A DNA stretch of 64,000 nucleotides from an uncultured Saprospiraceae bacterium (GTDB lineage: Bacteria; Bacteroidota; Bacteroidia; Chitinophagales; Saprospiraceae). This document shows, one piece after another, positions 17,068-26,354 of the stretch. How positions within the stretch are numbered: the stretch's first letter is position 1; each line of letters starts with the position of its first letter. The notes beneath the pieces were generated by a model that searched no databases, had not been told where the DNA came from, and saw only the letters and a program-made list of their open reading frames with translations. The stretch covers positions 1 to 64,000 of the forward strand of contig CALFBH010000077.1 of assembly GCA_937951615.1 (NCBI GenBank), given 5' to 3'. A program made the position numbers and the translations under genes.

Positions 17068-18193
17068 CAGATAAAATGTTTTCTAAAGCCAGCAGACTTT
17101 CAATATTATGTGCTGCGCCAAAATGATGTAAGACAGGCAGTGCGGTTTTCATGCCCCGTTGTATCGGTTGATAACCTGTCATGCCTTTTAGTGGATTCAA
17201 CCACACCAACTTTTTTGTTCTTAATTTAATCTTGTCCAACTCTCTTTTCAAGTCTTCAGGTTCACCAGTATCCAGTCCGTCACTCAGGACAATAGTCAAG
17301 GTTTTGCCATTCAGCAAACGCTTGGCAAACTGGTCATTAAAAGTTTTCAGGCATTCGCCGATTTTAGTTCCACTTGACCAATTGTGTGCATGATAACTCA
17401 GTAGAGCCAAGGATTCTCGCAAATTTTTACGATTCAAAAATTCTGTAATCTGAATAAGCCGAGTACTAAACACAAAAGCCTCCACATGGTCAAAATTAGC
17501 CCGTAGGGTATGAATAAATTTCAATAAATAAAAAGAATACTTGTCCATAGATCCACTCACATCCAGCAAAATAATCAGCTTATATTTTTGTTGTTTTTTA
17601 TCTTTTCTAATGAGGTTAAGCATCGTCCCACCATTACTGATATTGCGACGAATCGTACTTTGGATATGAATATTGCCTTTCTGTCCTTTTTTATATTTAC
17701 GTTTCAGGCGAAGACTCATTTGCCGCCAAAGCTGCTCTGCCAAATCTTCCAGCAACTGACTATCTATTTGTTCTACCTTTGCAAAATCTGTCTTTCGTAG
17801 CGTCTCCTTCGTATTTGCACCAGCAGTATTTCGGGCATCTGTTTCTTCATTATCGTCCTCCTCATTTCCAATGCCCACCATCACAAGCGAGCCTTTGCTA
17901 TCTTTAATCAGATTACTTTGATTCTTAAAGGTGGTCTTCCCCTTAATACTGCCCATTTTTTCCGACCAGTATTTATCATATAATTTATCAAAAGCAACTC
18001 CTTCGTCCGACGAAGTACAAAAAATACTCTTCAAGCCATAGCGAAAAAGCTCAAAATCCCCCCAAAGCCCCTGCACCGCAGCCAGCATCGCCTCCTGATT
18101 TTCATGTATCCCAACATTCAGCTTACGCGCCCGACACAACTGAGCAAACCCAAGAAAAGCAGCGGTAAAGGAGGAATGGTCTGTGTAATGCAT
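17060..18193 (-). CDS. coxE: CoxE-like VWA-domain protein
   Basis: The 377-aa protein has the CoxE-type layout: a divergent N-terminal helical region and a C-terminal von Willebrand A domain with the MIDAS motif DVSGSMDKYS, a later Thr (GTKIGE), and an Asp (LSDGLDTGEP). CoxE works with the AAA+ protein CoxD in maturing the [CuSMoO2] centre of CO dehydrogenase. It lies between coxD and the XdhC-like gene, overlapping the latter by 8 bp. The order matches canonical cox clusters. Confidence 0.85.
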   Translation of the reverse strand: MHYTDHSSFTAAFLGFAQLCRARKLNVGIHENQEAMLAAVQGLWGDFELFRYGLKSIFCTSSDEGVAFDKLYDKYWSEKMGSIKGKTTFKNQSNLIKDSKGSLVMVGIGNEEDDNEETDARNTAGANTKETLRKTDFAKVEQIDSQLLEDLAEQLWRQMSLRLKRKYKKGQKGNIHIQSTIRRNISNGGTMLNLIRKDKKQQKYKLIILLDVSGSMDKYSFYLLKFIHTLRANFDHVEAFVFSTRLIQITEFLNRKNLRESLALLSYHAHNWSSGTKIGECLKTFNDQFAKRLLNGKTLTIVLSDGLDTGEPEDLKRELDKIKLRTKKLVWLNPLKGMTGYQPIQRGMKTALPVLHHFGAAHNIESLLALENILSDA

Positions 18194-18290
18194 GGTTGAG
18201 TAAGTTGAGTAATTGAGTGATTAGGTTGATTAAGTAAATTGAGTTATTGAGACGACAACACATCAACACATCAACACGACAACACACCAA
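18194..18290. repeat. Phrase repeats between coxD and coxE
   Basis: The 97-bp junction is built from simple words: gttgagtaattgagt and gattaagtaaattgagt, then CAACACATCAACACATC variants. The same CAACACATC words recur at 35222-35255 and 57272-57350. No gene is present. Confidence 0.6.
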
Positions 18291-19154
18291 TCACCCCAAT
18301 ACCCGATCAATCTGCCCCTTCACCAGCTCCACATCATTAGTAGATTTCAAAATACAAGACAAAGACTGCTCAAAACCTTCCTTGTCCAACTTAGTAATCC
18401 CCAAAGCCAAAATCCCTTTTGCCCAGTCAATCGTCTCTGCAATACCAGGTGATTTATCCAACTTCAAAGCCCGGATTCTATGAATAATTCCCACCATCTC
18501 ACGGGCCAGTTGCGTCTCAATCTCAGGCAAATGTTTATGAATAATCTTCAACTCTTTCTCCATACTCGGATAAGGCACCCAGAAATACAAACATCGGCGT
18601 TTCAACGCATCGCTTAGTTCGCGTGTTCGGTTGGAAGTCAGAATAACAAAAGGCTTAGAAGTCGCTTTGATCGTACCCATTTCGGGAATACTAATTTGAA
18701 AAGCAGATAAAAGTTCGAGCAGAAAAGCTTCAAATTCCTCGTCTGCCCGATCAATTTCGTCAATGAGTAATACTTTGGGGCGGTCAGATGTGATCGCCTG
18801 GAGTAGTGGTCGTTTTAATAAATAATCATCACTAAAAATCAAGTCCTCCTTTTGTGCAGCAGACAAATCAGACTGTTCCTGAATTTTAATCGCCAGCAAC
18901 TGCTTCTGATAATTCCACTCATAGACGGCGGAATGGACATCAAGTCCTTCATAACATTGCAGCCGAATCAAGTCCGTTTTCAATAAAGAAGCCAAGATAT
19001 AAGCTGCCTCTGTTTTGCCAACACCAGGATTGCCTTCGAGTAGAAGCGGCTTTTCCAGTTTCAGCATTAAATACAGAACGGTCGCCAATTCCTGATCGAC
19101 GACATAGCCCAGTTCGTCAAGGCGCGGAATTAATTCTGAAGGATGATTGAACAT
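18291..19154 (-). CDS. coxD: CoxD-like MoxR-family AAA+ ATPase
   Basis: The 287-aa ATPase shows Walker A GNPGVGKT (residues 41-48), Walker B VLLIDEIDRADEEF, and the sensor/arginine-finger stretch FVILTSNRTRELSDALKRRC. The MoxR class acts as a chaperone with VWA proteins; CoxD is needed for sulfur and copper insertion in the CO dehydrogenase active site. It lies directly downstream of coxL, separated only by a 54-bp palindrome, and upstream of coxE. Confidence 0.87.
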   Translation of the reverse strand: MFNHPSELIPRLDELGYVVDQELATVLYLMLKLEKPLLLEGNPGVGKTEAAYILASLLKTDLIRLQCYEGLDVHSAVYEWNYQKQLLAIKIQEQSDLSAAQKEDLIFSDDYLLKRPLLQAITSDRPKVLLIDEIDRADEEFEAFLLELLSAFQISIPEMGTIKATSKPFVILTSNRTRELSDALKRRCLYFWVPYPSMEKELKIIHKHLPEIETQLAREMVGIIHRIRALKLDKSPGIAETIDWAKGILALGITKLDKEGFEQSLSCILKSTNDVELVKGQIDRVLG

Positions 19155-19182
19155 TGGTTGTTGAGTTGATTAAATTATGGGG

Positions 19183-19236
19183 TAATTATGTAGTAGTAGA
19201 TTGAATTCATGAATTCAATCTACTACTACATAATTA
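19183..19236. terminator. Perfect 54-bp palindrome spanning the coxL stop codon
   Basis: The arms at 19183-19209 and 19210-19236 are exact complements with no spacer, centred on TTCATGAA. The coxL stop codon (TAA, 19236-19234 on minus) is inside the right arm. On RNA it gives a 20-plus-bp hairpin at the coxL 3' end. It could attenuate read-through into coxD or protect the coxL message; the choice is not decided by sequence. Confidence 0.65.
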
Positions 19237-21600
19237 AATTTTCCCCATTTCTTTCAATTTCTTCCAAATCTTGTACGGCGTAATTGGAATATCCATGTGT
19301 TGAATACCATAAACCGATAGGGCATCTACAATGGCATTCGCAATGGCGGGAGGTGCGCCGACTGTGGGCGATTCTCCAACTCCTTTCGCACCAATCGGGT
19401 GATGCGGAGAAGGTGTGATGGTGTGTCCGGTTTCCCAACTTGGCGATTCGACGGCAGTCGGTACCAAATAGTCCATAAATGTACCATTCAGAATATTTCC
19501 ATCCTCATCATAAATCAGTTCTTCATACATCGCGGGGGCAATGCCTTGTGTCAGTCCGCCATGCACCTGTCCCTGAACAATCATTGGATTAATAATATTT
19601 CCACAATCATCAATCGCTACAAAACGCCTAACTTTAATCTCGAAAGTTTCGTTATCAATATCCACAACGCAGATGTACGCGCCAGAGGGGAAAGTCAAAT
19701 TTGGCGGATCATAATAATGTGTGGCTTCAAAACCAGCTTCCATGCCCGGCGGATGATTGGTGTAAGCTGCAAAGACAATTTCCTGAATGGTTTTCGATTT
19801 TTCCGGTGCCCCTTTTACGGAGAATTTTCCGGGTTCCCATTCCAAATCTTCTTCACTAACTTCCATTAAATAAGCCGCTATTTTGCGGGCTTTGTCGCGT
19901 AGCTTTCTTGCAGCAACAGCAGCGGCAGCACCAGCAGTTGGTGTGCTTCGACTAGCATACGTTCCCAGTCCATAAGGAGCCGTATCCGTATCGCCTTCTT
20001 CTATTTGAATGTGTGCAGAAGGAATACCCAACTCTTCAGCAATGATTTGAGCATAAGTAGTTTCGTGCCCTTGTCCCTGTGATTTAGTACCAAAGCGAGC
20101 AATAGCTTTTCCAGTTGGGTGCACCCGAATTTCAGCGCTATCAAACATCTTAATACCGAGAATGTCAAAGTCCTTAGAAGGACCAGCACCCACAATTTCA
20201 GTAAAAGTAGAAATGCCGATGCCCATTAATTTGCCTTCAGCTCGTTTTTCGACCTGTTCTTTGCGTAAAGCATCATACTCTATCGCATCCATTGCTTTTT
20301 GCAATCCTGCATGATAGTCACCGCTGTCATATTCCCAGCCAGTTGGTGATTTCCAGGGGAAATCTTCTTTTTTGATAAAATTTTCAAAACGTAATTGTGC
20401 CGGATCTTTATTGACTTCCTTAGCAAATATATCGGTGATGCGTTCTATAGCGTGGACCGCTTCTGTCACACGGAAACTGCAACGATAGGCTACGCCTCCA
20501 GGTGGTTTGTTGGTGTAAACGGCATCGGCTTCCATGAATGCTGTACCATAATCATAAGACCCTGTTCCGATAGAAAATAAACCTGTCGGAAATTTAGAAG
20601 GATTGGCAGAAGCATCTGTGTAGCCGTGATCTGCCAGAACTTTAAAGCGTGTTGCCTGAATTTTTCCGTCTTTTGTACCCGCCATTTCCACATCTATATG
20701 ATAGTCACGGGCGAAGGAATCGGCTTGGAGATTCTCACTACGATCTTCTATCCATTTGATGGGAGAACCTGTGAGGAAAGACACTGCAATAGCAATGACA
20801 TAGCCTGGATATACGGGTACTTTTCCGCCAAATCCACCACCAATATCGGGTGAAATCACCCGTATTTTTTCTTCTGTCAGCCCAACATGCCCGGCTACGA
20901 GTGCAATGACGGTACGTATGGCATGTGGTGCCTGCGTGGTCATGTACATGGTGAGGTGATTATCTACTTTATCATAAGATGCTACACAGCCACAAGTCTC
21001 AATCGAAGCAACGTGAATGCGTGGGATATACATGTGTTCTTTCACCACAACATCTGCATCAGCAAATACTTTGTCGGTCGCTTCTTTGTCGCCAGCTTCC
21101 CAATGCCAGATATGGTTATTGGTTTGCCCTTCTTTGTCGGGACGCATGAGTGGCGCATCGGCGTCGAGTGCTTTGTGCGCATTGATAAGTGGCTTCATCG
21201 GTTCGTATTCGACCATGACTGCCTCCTTGCCGTCTCTTGCAATATATCTGCTTGTCGCAATGACTGCTGCAACTTCTTGAGCCTGATACATGACGGTATC
21301 CGTAGGGAGTACCATTTGAGTGTCAGACATGAGGGTGGGCATCCAGTGAAGGTTGTATTTTTCTAAATCTTTACCTGTTACGACAGCGACGACGCCAGGT
21401 ATTTCTAAGGCTTTAGAAGCATCTATATTTAGTATTTTTGCGTAAGCATAAGGACTACGTACAATGTCCATGTACAACATGCCAGGTAGCTTGATGTCAT
21501 CTACATAATTGCCCTTACCTTGTATGAATCTTGCGTCTTCTTTACGCTTAATGGAATGTCCCATTCCGCCGATTTCCTTAGACGTTTTGCATTTTATCAT
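19234..21600 (-). CDS. coxL: Form I aerobic carbon monoxide dehydrogenase, large (Mo) subunit
   Basis: This 788-aa molybdopterin subunit carries the form I CoxL active-site signature AYRCSFR at residues 371-377, with Cys374 being the copper/sulfur ligand of the [CuSMoO2] centre. This separates it from form II and xanthine dehydrogenase-like proteins. Other cofactor segments are GGGFGGK (about 254), GTKSQGQGHETTYAQIIAEE, APYGLGTYASRSTPTAGAAA and GVGES with the catalytic Glu743. It oxidises CO with water to CO2 and passes electrons to CoxS and CoxM. It lies in the order coxM-coxS-coxL-coxD-coxE. Confidence 0.93.
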   Translation of the reverse strand: MIKCKTSKEIGGMGHSIKRKEDARFIQGKGNYVDDIKLPGMLYMDIVRSPYAYAKILNIDASKALEIPGVVAVVTGKDLEKYNLHWMPTLMSDTQMVLPTDTVMYQAQEVAAVIATSRYIARDGKEAVMVEYEPMKPLINAHKALDADAPLMRPDKEGQTNNHIWHWEAGDKEATDKVFADADVVVKEHMYIPRIHVASIETCGCVASYDKVDNHLTMYMTTQAPHAIRTVIALVAGHVGLTEEKIRVISPDIGGGFGGKVPVYPGYVIAIAVSFLTGSPIKWIEDRSENLQADSFARDYHIDVEMAGTKDGKIQATRFKVLADHGYTDASANPSKFPTGLFSIGTGSYDYGTAFMEADAVYTNKPPGGVAYRCSFRVTEAVHAIERITDIFAKEVNKDPAQLRFENFIKKEDFPWKSPTGWEYDSGDYHAGLQKAMDAIEYDALRKEQVEKRAEGKLMGIGISTFTEIVGAGPSKDFDILGIKMFDSAEIRVHPTGKAIARFGTKSQGQGHETTYAQIIAEELGIPSAHIQIEEGDTDTAPYGLGTYASRSTPTAGAAAAVAARKLRDKARKIAAYLMEVSEEDLEWEPGKFSVKGAPEKSKTIQEIVFAAYTNHPPGMEAGFEATHYYDPPNLTFPSGAYICVVDIDNETFEIKVRRFVAIDDCGNIINPMIVQGQVHGGLTQGIAPAMYEELIYDEDGNILNGTFMDYLVPTAVESPSWETGHTITPSPHHPIGAKGVGESPTVGAPPAIANAIVDALSVYGIQHMDIPITPYKIWKKLKEMGKI

Positions 21601-21641
21601 GTTAAGTTTAAATTATCAATGAGAGAATGAATAAATGATAG

Positions 21642-21672
21642 AATGAGTAAATTGTTTTTGGATTTACTCATT
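21642..21672. repeat. 11-bp inverted repeat between coxS and coxL
   Basis: Arms AATGAGTAAAT (21642-21652) and ATTTACTCATT (21662-21672) are perfect complements with a 9-nt loop. The hairpin lies in the 80-bp junction between the coxS stop and the coxL start, and may affect coupling or stability of the message. Confidence 0.6.
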
Positions 21673-21680
21673 TCTTTCCA

Positions 21681-22181
21681 TCAAACAAATTCAGGTTCGG
21701 TGGAAGGAAGTTCAGCACCGCGCATTTTAGCACCAGCGTATTGTATGGCTTTTACAATGTTGTTATAACCTGTACAGCGGCACAAATTGCCTGAAATACC
21801 CCAGCGAATTTCTTCTTCTGTTGGGTTTGGATTTTTTTCCAATAATTCTACTGCTCTTAGCATGACGCCAGGCGTACAAAAGCCGCATTGTAAGGCATGA
21901 TTTTCTTTGAAACCTTCCTGAAGCGGGTGTAAACCTTCTGCAGTTGCGAGTCCTTCCACCGTAGTGATATCTTTACCGTTGATTTGTACGGCAAGGATGG
22001 TACAGGATTTGGCAGATTTACCATCAATAAGGACAGTACATGCGCCGCAACTTGATGTGTCGCAGCCAATGTGCGTACCTGTCATGGAGAGGTTTTCCCG
22101 AATGAGGTGTACCAGCAATAAACGGGATTCTACGGAGGCGGTTTTTTCTTCGCCGTTAACTTTAAATTTTATTTCGTGCAT
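21681..22181 (-). CDS. coxS: CO dehydrogenase small (2Fe-2S) subunit
   Basis: The 166-aa protein has the plant-ferredoxin-like [2Fe-2S] motif ([20 protein letters not shown], then SC) and the second, helical cluster motif (QCGFCTPGV and CRCTGY). These clusters carry electrons from the Mo centre to FAD. I chose ATG at 22181 ([13 protein letters not shown]), which gives the usual length; the frame can extend 13 residues upstream, into the intercistronic hairpin. It is flanked by coxM and coxL. Confidence 0.92.
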   Translation of the reverse strand: MHEIKFKVNGEEKTASVESRLLLVHLIRENLSMTGTHIGCDTSSCGACTVLIDGKSAKSCTILAVQINGKDITTVEGLATAEGLHPLQEGFKENHALQCGFCTPGVMLRAVELLEKNPNPTEEEIRWGISGNLCRCTGYNNIVKAIQYAGAKMRGAELPSTEPEFV

Positions 22182-22211
22182 AGTATAGTAAAATTTCAAA
22201 TTAAAAATTCC

Positions 22212-22260
22212 AAATTCCAAAATGAATGATTTGGCAAAGCCAAATATCTGTTTGGAATTT
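22212..22260. repeat. Nested double hairpin between coxM and coxS
   Basis: Outer arms AAATTCCAAA (22212-22221) and TTTGGAATTT (22251-22260) are perfect. Inside, ATTTGGC-AAA-GCCAAAT (22229-22245) forms a second perfect hairpin. Together they fill the gap between the coxM stop (22263) and the coxS start. Confidence 0.65.
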
Positions 22261-22262
22261 TT

Positions 22263-23126
22263 TCAAATACGAGAAATGGCTTTTTTAATCATGCGCTTGG
22301 TTATGATACGTACCATGTCCCGTTTAAAGGCTTCGCTTCCGCGCAAATCTTCCGTCGGATTACAATCTTCTGAAGCGTATAAAGCTGCTTTGTTGATGTC
22401 GTCATCTGTCAGGTTAGAGCCAGCAAGTGCCTCTTCTGAGCGGGAAGCCCGCATAGGCGTAGAATTTACATTGGTGAGTCCAATACCTGCACGGGCGCAA
22501 GTGCCATCCGGGTTTTTGGTAATGGCTATCGCAACGCCTGCTGTGGCATAATCGCCTACCTTGCGTTCCAGTTTATGGTAAGCACTTCCTGTACTAGCAT
22601 CAAGGGCAGGAATTCTGATTTCGGTAAGAATGTCGCCATGTTTGACGGCAGTCATGTAAAAACCATAGAAGAATTCATCAATCGGGACAGTTCGACTACC
22701 ATCTGCATTGCTGATGACCACTTCTGCGCGGAGTGCCATCATCACAGCCGGATGGTCATTGGCAGCATCGCCATGTGCAATGTTGCCGCCAATTGTACCA
22801 AAATTTCTGACCTGTGGGTCGGCAATCAATTTGGAAGCGTCTATAAAAATAGGATACTTATCACGGATAAGTGCTGATTCTTCCAGCTCTACTTCTTTGG
22901 TCATCGCACCAATTTTTAGATATCCATCTTCCTCTTTGATATAGGATAAGTCAGGAATGTTATTGATGTCCACAAGATGAGTAGGATTGGCAAATCGGAG
23001 TTTCATCATAGGGATAAGACTATGCCCGCCAGCGAGAATTTTTGCATCTTCTCCATGTTCTTTGAGGAGCGCGAAAGCATCGTTCAAGTTGCTTGGCGCA
23101 GAATAACCAAATGTTTCTGGTATCAT
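22263..23126 (-). CDS. coxM: CO dehydrogenase medium (FAD) subunit
   Basis: The 287-aa flavoprotein has the FAD-pyrophosphate motifs of the CODH/xanthine dehydrogenase medium-subunit family: AGGHSLIPMMKLR near residue 32 and TIGGNIAHGDAANDHPA near residue 111. It takes electrons from CoxS and passes them to quinone. It is the first gene of the cluster on the minus strand. The 190-bp region upstream, shared with no other start, should hold the cox promoter, but I find no clean TTG/TAnnTTTG pair there. Confidence 0.92.
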   Translation of the reverse strand: MIPETFGYSAPSNLNDAFALLKEHGEDAKILAGGHSLIPMMKLRFANPTHLVDINNIPDLSYIKEEDGYLKIGAMTKEVELEESALIRDKYPIFIDASKLIADPQVRNFGTIGGNIAHGDAANDHPAVMMALRAEVVISNADGSRTVPIDEFFYGFYMTAVKHGDILTEIRIPALDASTGSAYHKLERKVGDYATAGVAIAITKNPDGTCARAGIGLTNVNSTPMRASRSEEALAGSNLTDDDINKAALYASEDCNPTEDLRGSEAFKRDMVRIITKRMIKKAISRI

Positions 23127-23315
23127 GCCTTAGGTTTTGTTTAGTAAACGATTGGTATATAAATGATTAAATTGATATAATACTTAATGGTTGGGAATAA
23201 AATACGGTAAAGTGTTTTCTGGGCAGGTAAATGTATTGAATTTTAAGCCAAAGACAAAACTTATTTGCATTAAAGAAGTGCTTATTGTCGTAGTTTGAAC
23301 TGTTACTGCCACTAT

Positions 23316-24254
23316 TTACCGCCATTTCTCCAAAGAAAAGAAACGAAGGTGTTGTTTCACGATTTTAAAACGTTCTGCTGAGATATAACCTTTCTGTGCT
23401 TTTGAAAAACATAGTCCTTCTATTTGTCCACGAAAGATAAATTTACCCATTTTAATTCTTCTGTTTTTTCCGGAAAAAAACTGTGTGCCTGCGTAGTCGC
23501 GGCATATCCACATAAACAGTTTGCCAGGCGTATAGCCTATCAAGACAACAGTGCCATCGGAACTAATATCAGCTGCGGTAATCATACCTTTTGCGTCGAG
23601 TGTTTCCTGTAATTGGGCTTTGTGATTGCCTGGAGTAATAGGAATGGTGTAGTGCTGTGTTTGGGCATTTCCCCGATTTTTGGTAAACAGATGGAGTTGA
23701 TTATTCCAGCAGAAAAAAGCTTCACAATCAAAATTATGCTGGTCGCTTAGCGCAAAATCAGTCTGTTCAGGATAGGAAAAAGTGAGCATTTCTGCATTTG
23801 TTGTTGTGCTACTTTCGTTAAGGTCGGCTTTTTTTATTTTATAAATGGTCAGGTCTTTCCGCCGACCTCTATTATTGCCAAAATCACCAATATAAACAAA
23901 CTGATTATCCTGAGCTAAGTCTTCCCAATCCTTGTTTTTAGCGTTTCTTATGCTGACTGTTTGCACAATCTTTCCATCTTTTGGATTGACTTTATACAAA
24001 GCAGCTTCGCCACCACCATCATTATGTGTCCAGATGAAATCGTTGATGTAGAGCAGTCCTGATGTCTCAGCAAGTACATTGTCCAACTTGGTGGTTTTCT
24101 TAAAAATCTTTCTTGTTGCTGGATATTTGCAGGGAGCTGACTTTCCTGTGTTTTTAGCTTTTGGGTCATTGCAAATGCTGTCTTGTGCTGCTAATGGAAT
24201 GGCTGGAAAGCAAATTAGAAAAGCAAATAAAATACTTAGTGATCTCTTTTTCAT
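23316..24254 (-). CDS. Secreted beta-propeller-like protein of unknown function
   Basis: The 312-aa protein has a signal peptide (MKKRSLSILFAFLICFPAIPLAAQ). The rest shows repeated beta-strand motifs (SGLLYINDFIWTHNDGGGEA, VYIGDFGNNRGRRKDLTIYK, CEAFFCWNNQLHLFTKN, AADISSDGTVVLIGY, GQIEGLCFS), as in propeller-type periplasmic or secreted proteins of Bacteroidota. No catalytic motif is recognised and no sorting domain is present. It precedes the cox cluster on the same strand, but a 190-bp gap argues for separate transcription. Confidence 0.65.
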   Translation of the reverse strand: MKKRSLSILFAFLICFPAIPLAAQDSICNDPKAKNTGKSAPCKYPATRKIFKKTTKLDNVLAETSGLLYINDFIWTHNDGGGEAALYKVNPKDGKIVQTVSIRNAKNKDWEDLAQDNQFVYIGDFGNNRGRRKDLTIYKIKKADLNESSTTTNAEMLTFSYPEQTDFALSDQHNFDCEAFFCWNNQLHLFTKNRGNAQTQHYTIPITPGNHKAQLQETLDAKGMITAADISSDGTVVLIGYTPGKLFMWICRDYAGTQFFSGKNRRIKMGKFIFRGQIEGLCFSKAQKGYISAERFKIVKQHLRFFSLEKWR

Positions 24255-24353
24255 TGGAAATGGTTTTTTGTAAAAATACCAGAATAATTTACCACATCAA
24301 AGCAAAAGTATTTGTAACTTAGAATAAAATTTTTGCACCTAAATTAATAGAGA

Positions 24354-25160
24354 ATGACAATACAGGAATTTGAAAAACTCATTGAAGAAAATAATCTAAC
24401 GGACTGCAAAGAAATGCTAATGAATCAGTTTCGTCCGGCTATTGATATACTGCCTTATAGAGGGGAAGTGAAATTGGGGCAAAGCCATTTCGGAGGCGCA
24501 CCTGATTTGCCTCAAGGAACAGCTTGGCCTACTTATAAGGGGGTTCCTTATATATTTGTAGGGCAAATTAACTTTGCAGAACTACCTCATATTGATGTAC
24601 TACCCAAAGTAGGTTTGTTAAGTGTTTTTGTTACTCATTTTGATTATGAGACTAGGGTGGATGAAGTGGAGTGGCATGGAGATGATGGATATGCGCATCT
24701 AATATATACTCCCAATACAGATGCATTAGCAATGTTGCCTATACCTGACAATACTATATCATCTTCTTCTGTACCCGTAAAATTTTCGCTAACAGGAGAT
24801 ATAGCTGCGAATGGACTGCCATTTAATCCTCACATTACTAACGGAGAGCAAGAAATACAAATTCAGAACCTTAGAAAGATTTTACATCCGGGGATCAAAA
24901 GCCTTCTTGAATCGATGGCAAACCATGAGCTTTATTATAAGACATTAGAGGGTAAGAGACATCGACTTATGGGATATTTTGAGAGTTGTCAAATTGACGC
25001 TATAGACCCTGGGCCCGAGGGGTATATACCTCTTTTTATAGTTGATACCTGTCACGTTTTAGGCTGGTCTTGGGGAGACGGGAATATGATGTGTATTTCA
25101 ATACAAGAAGATAGGTTGAAGAACGCGGATTTTAGTTCATTTCATGTTCATCATGATTAG
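24354..25160 (+). CDS. DUF1963 (YwqG-like) family protein
   Basis: The 268-aa protein matches DUF1963: GQSHFGGAPDLPQGTAWP, IFVGQINFAELPHI, GLLSVFV, and the C-terminal LGWSWGDGNMMCISIQEDRL. The family is widespread and has no known activity. There is no signal peptide, so it should be cytoplasmic. It sits divergently from the propeller gene and is followed by a lipoprotein gene after about 50 bp. Confidence 0.8.
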   Translation: MTIQEFEKLIEENNLTDCKEMLMNQFRPAIDILPYRGEVKLGQSHFGGAPDLPQGTAWPTYKGVPYIFVGQINFAELPHIDVLPKVGLLSVFVTHFDYETRVDEVEWHGDDGYAHLIYTPNTDALAMLPIPDNTISSSSVPVKFSLTGDIAANGLPFNPHITNGEQEIQIQNLRKILHPGIKSLLESMANHELYYKTLEGKRHRLMGYFESCQIDAIDPGPEGYIPLFIVDTCHVLGWSWGDGNMMCISIQEDRLKNADFSSFHVHHD

Positions 25161-25211
25161 TCGATAATATTCATTGAGCAACTGCCATAATTCCCTATCT
25201 TTATTTTCTAT

Positions 25212-26348
25212 ATGAAAAATACGTTAAAATATTTCCTCTTGATAAGTAGCGTGGTTTTAATCAGCCATAGTTGTAAAACTTTTCAGAAATTGGGAATGAA
25301 TCTTGGCGATGGGTTTAAAAAAAGCCTGAAAGACCCAAAAATCAATACTGCCATTGAGGATGCTTCGCGTACCTTGACCCGTTCTGCTTTGGAAGAAGTA
25401 CTGAAAGATAGTGTGAGCGTACGTTTGCAACAAAGACTAGACCCAATACTCAAGCAATTGATAGATTCTTTAGACATTGCTTCGGATAAGCTGGCAGAAA
25501 ATATCACAGAAGGTATTACCGACCCTAAAACGGCTGAATGGCTGAAGGCGCAGACTGACTTGCTGACAGCGCAATTACTGGGCGCAGTAGGCGGACTAAG
25601 AACAGAATTGCTGGGGGAGAATTCTAAGCAGGCGACACAGGCATTTATCAAGGACGCAGTCATTAAACAGTTGGAGCTTTTTATTTCCGATTTACCTGGA
25701 CGTCTGACAACGCCCGACAATCTGAACAATATCGCAGCCTTACGACAGAAACTGTCTGTGGAGTTAGATTCTTTGCTTGTGCAATCTATTTTTACAGCTT
25801 CCGCAGAATTTGATAAAAACTTCTCTCCGCGTGTAGCAGATTATGTAGAGCAAATCAAAAGTGTCACAGGGGATACTGGTAAACGGGTAGATGAAACCAT
25901 CAGCACAACGCAGCGAGGGGTCAGAAATATTGTAGGTTTATTACTCGGCGGTGTCGCAGGACTTATATTATTGTGGGGCTTATTGCGCTATTATTCTTCG
26001 ACTCGACGGTATAAAAATATCATCAAAGTTTTGACAAAGCAGATTAACGAAATTGGTAATCAGGCGGAGTATGACAAGTTGGTGCAGAAAGTAAGAGAAA
26101 CCATGGATGTACGTGGATTGAGCGAGGACTTGGAGGCTATTTTGGCAGAACAAAAACTACACGAGCAGCCAGAATGGGACGATAAAGATCAGCAGGTATT
26201 AAAGCTGATTTCCAAATACTTGAAAAACCGCGAAGGAATGAATACAAGAGGACTCGCGGATGCTGATCCTCTAGCGAATATCTATGATGAAGCTCGCGAA
26301 TTGGGACTGGAAGATCACCTGAGAAGTGTGGTAGATCGTACGGCTTGA
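25212..26348 (+). CDS. Coiled lipoprotein with an internal membrane segment
   Basis: A lipoprotein signal ending VVLISHSC puts the lipidated Cys at residue 21. Residues 30-230 are helical and Leu-rich (QRLDPILKQLIDSLDIASDK and similar). One strong transmembrane segment follows (about 240-260, IVGLLLGGVAGLILLWGLL). The C-terminal 115 residues are charged and probably helical. I do not recognise the family. A lipid anchor plus a membrane helix would let it span the periplasm. Palindromic element B starts 6 bp after its stop codon. Confidence 0.6.
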   Translation: MKNTLKYFLLISSVVLISHSCKTFQKLGMNLGDGFKKSLKDPKINTAIEDASRTLTRSALEEVLKDSVSVRLQQRLDPILKQLIDSLDIASDKLAENITEGITDPKTAEWLKAQTDLLTAQLLGAVGGLRTELLGENSKQATQAFIKDAVIKQLELFISDLPGRLTTPDNLNNIAALRQKLSVELDSLLVQSIFTASAEFDKNFSPRVADYVEQIKSVTGDTGKRVDETISTTQRGVRNIVGLLLGGVAGLILLWGLLRYYSSTRRYKNIIKVLTKQINEIGNQAEYDKLVQKVRETMDVRGLSEDLEAILAEQKLHEQPEWDDKDQQVLKLISKYLKNREGMNTRGLADADPLANIYDEARELGLEDHLRSVVDRTA

Positions 26349-26354
26349 GTGGTA

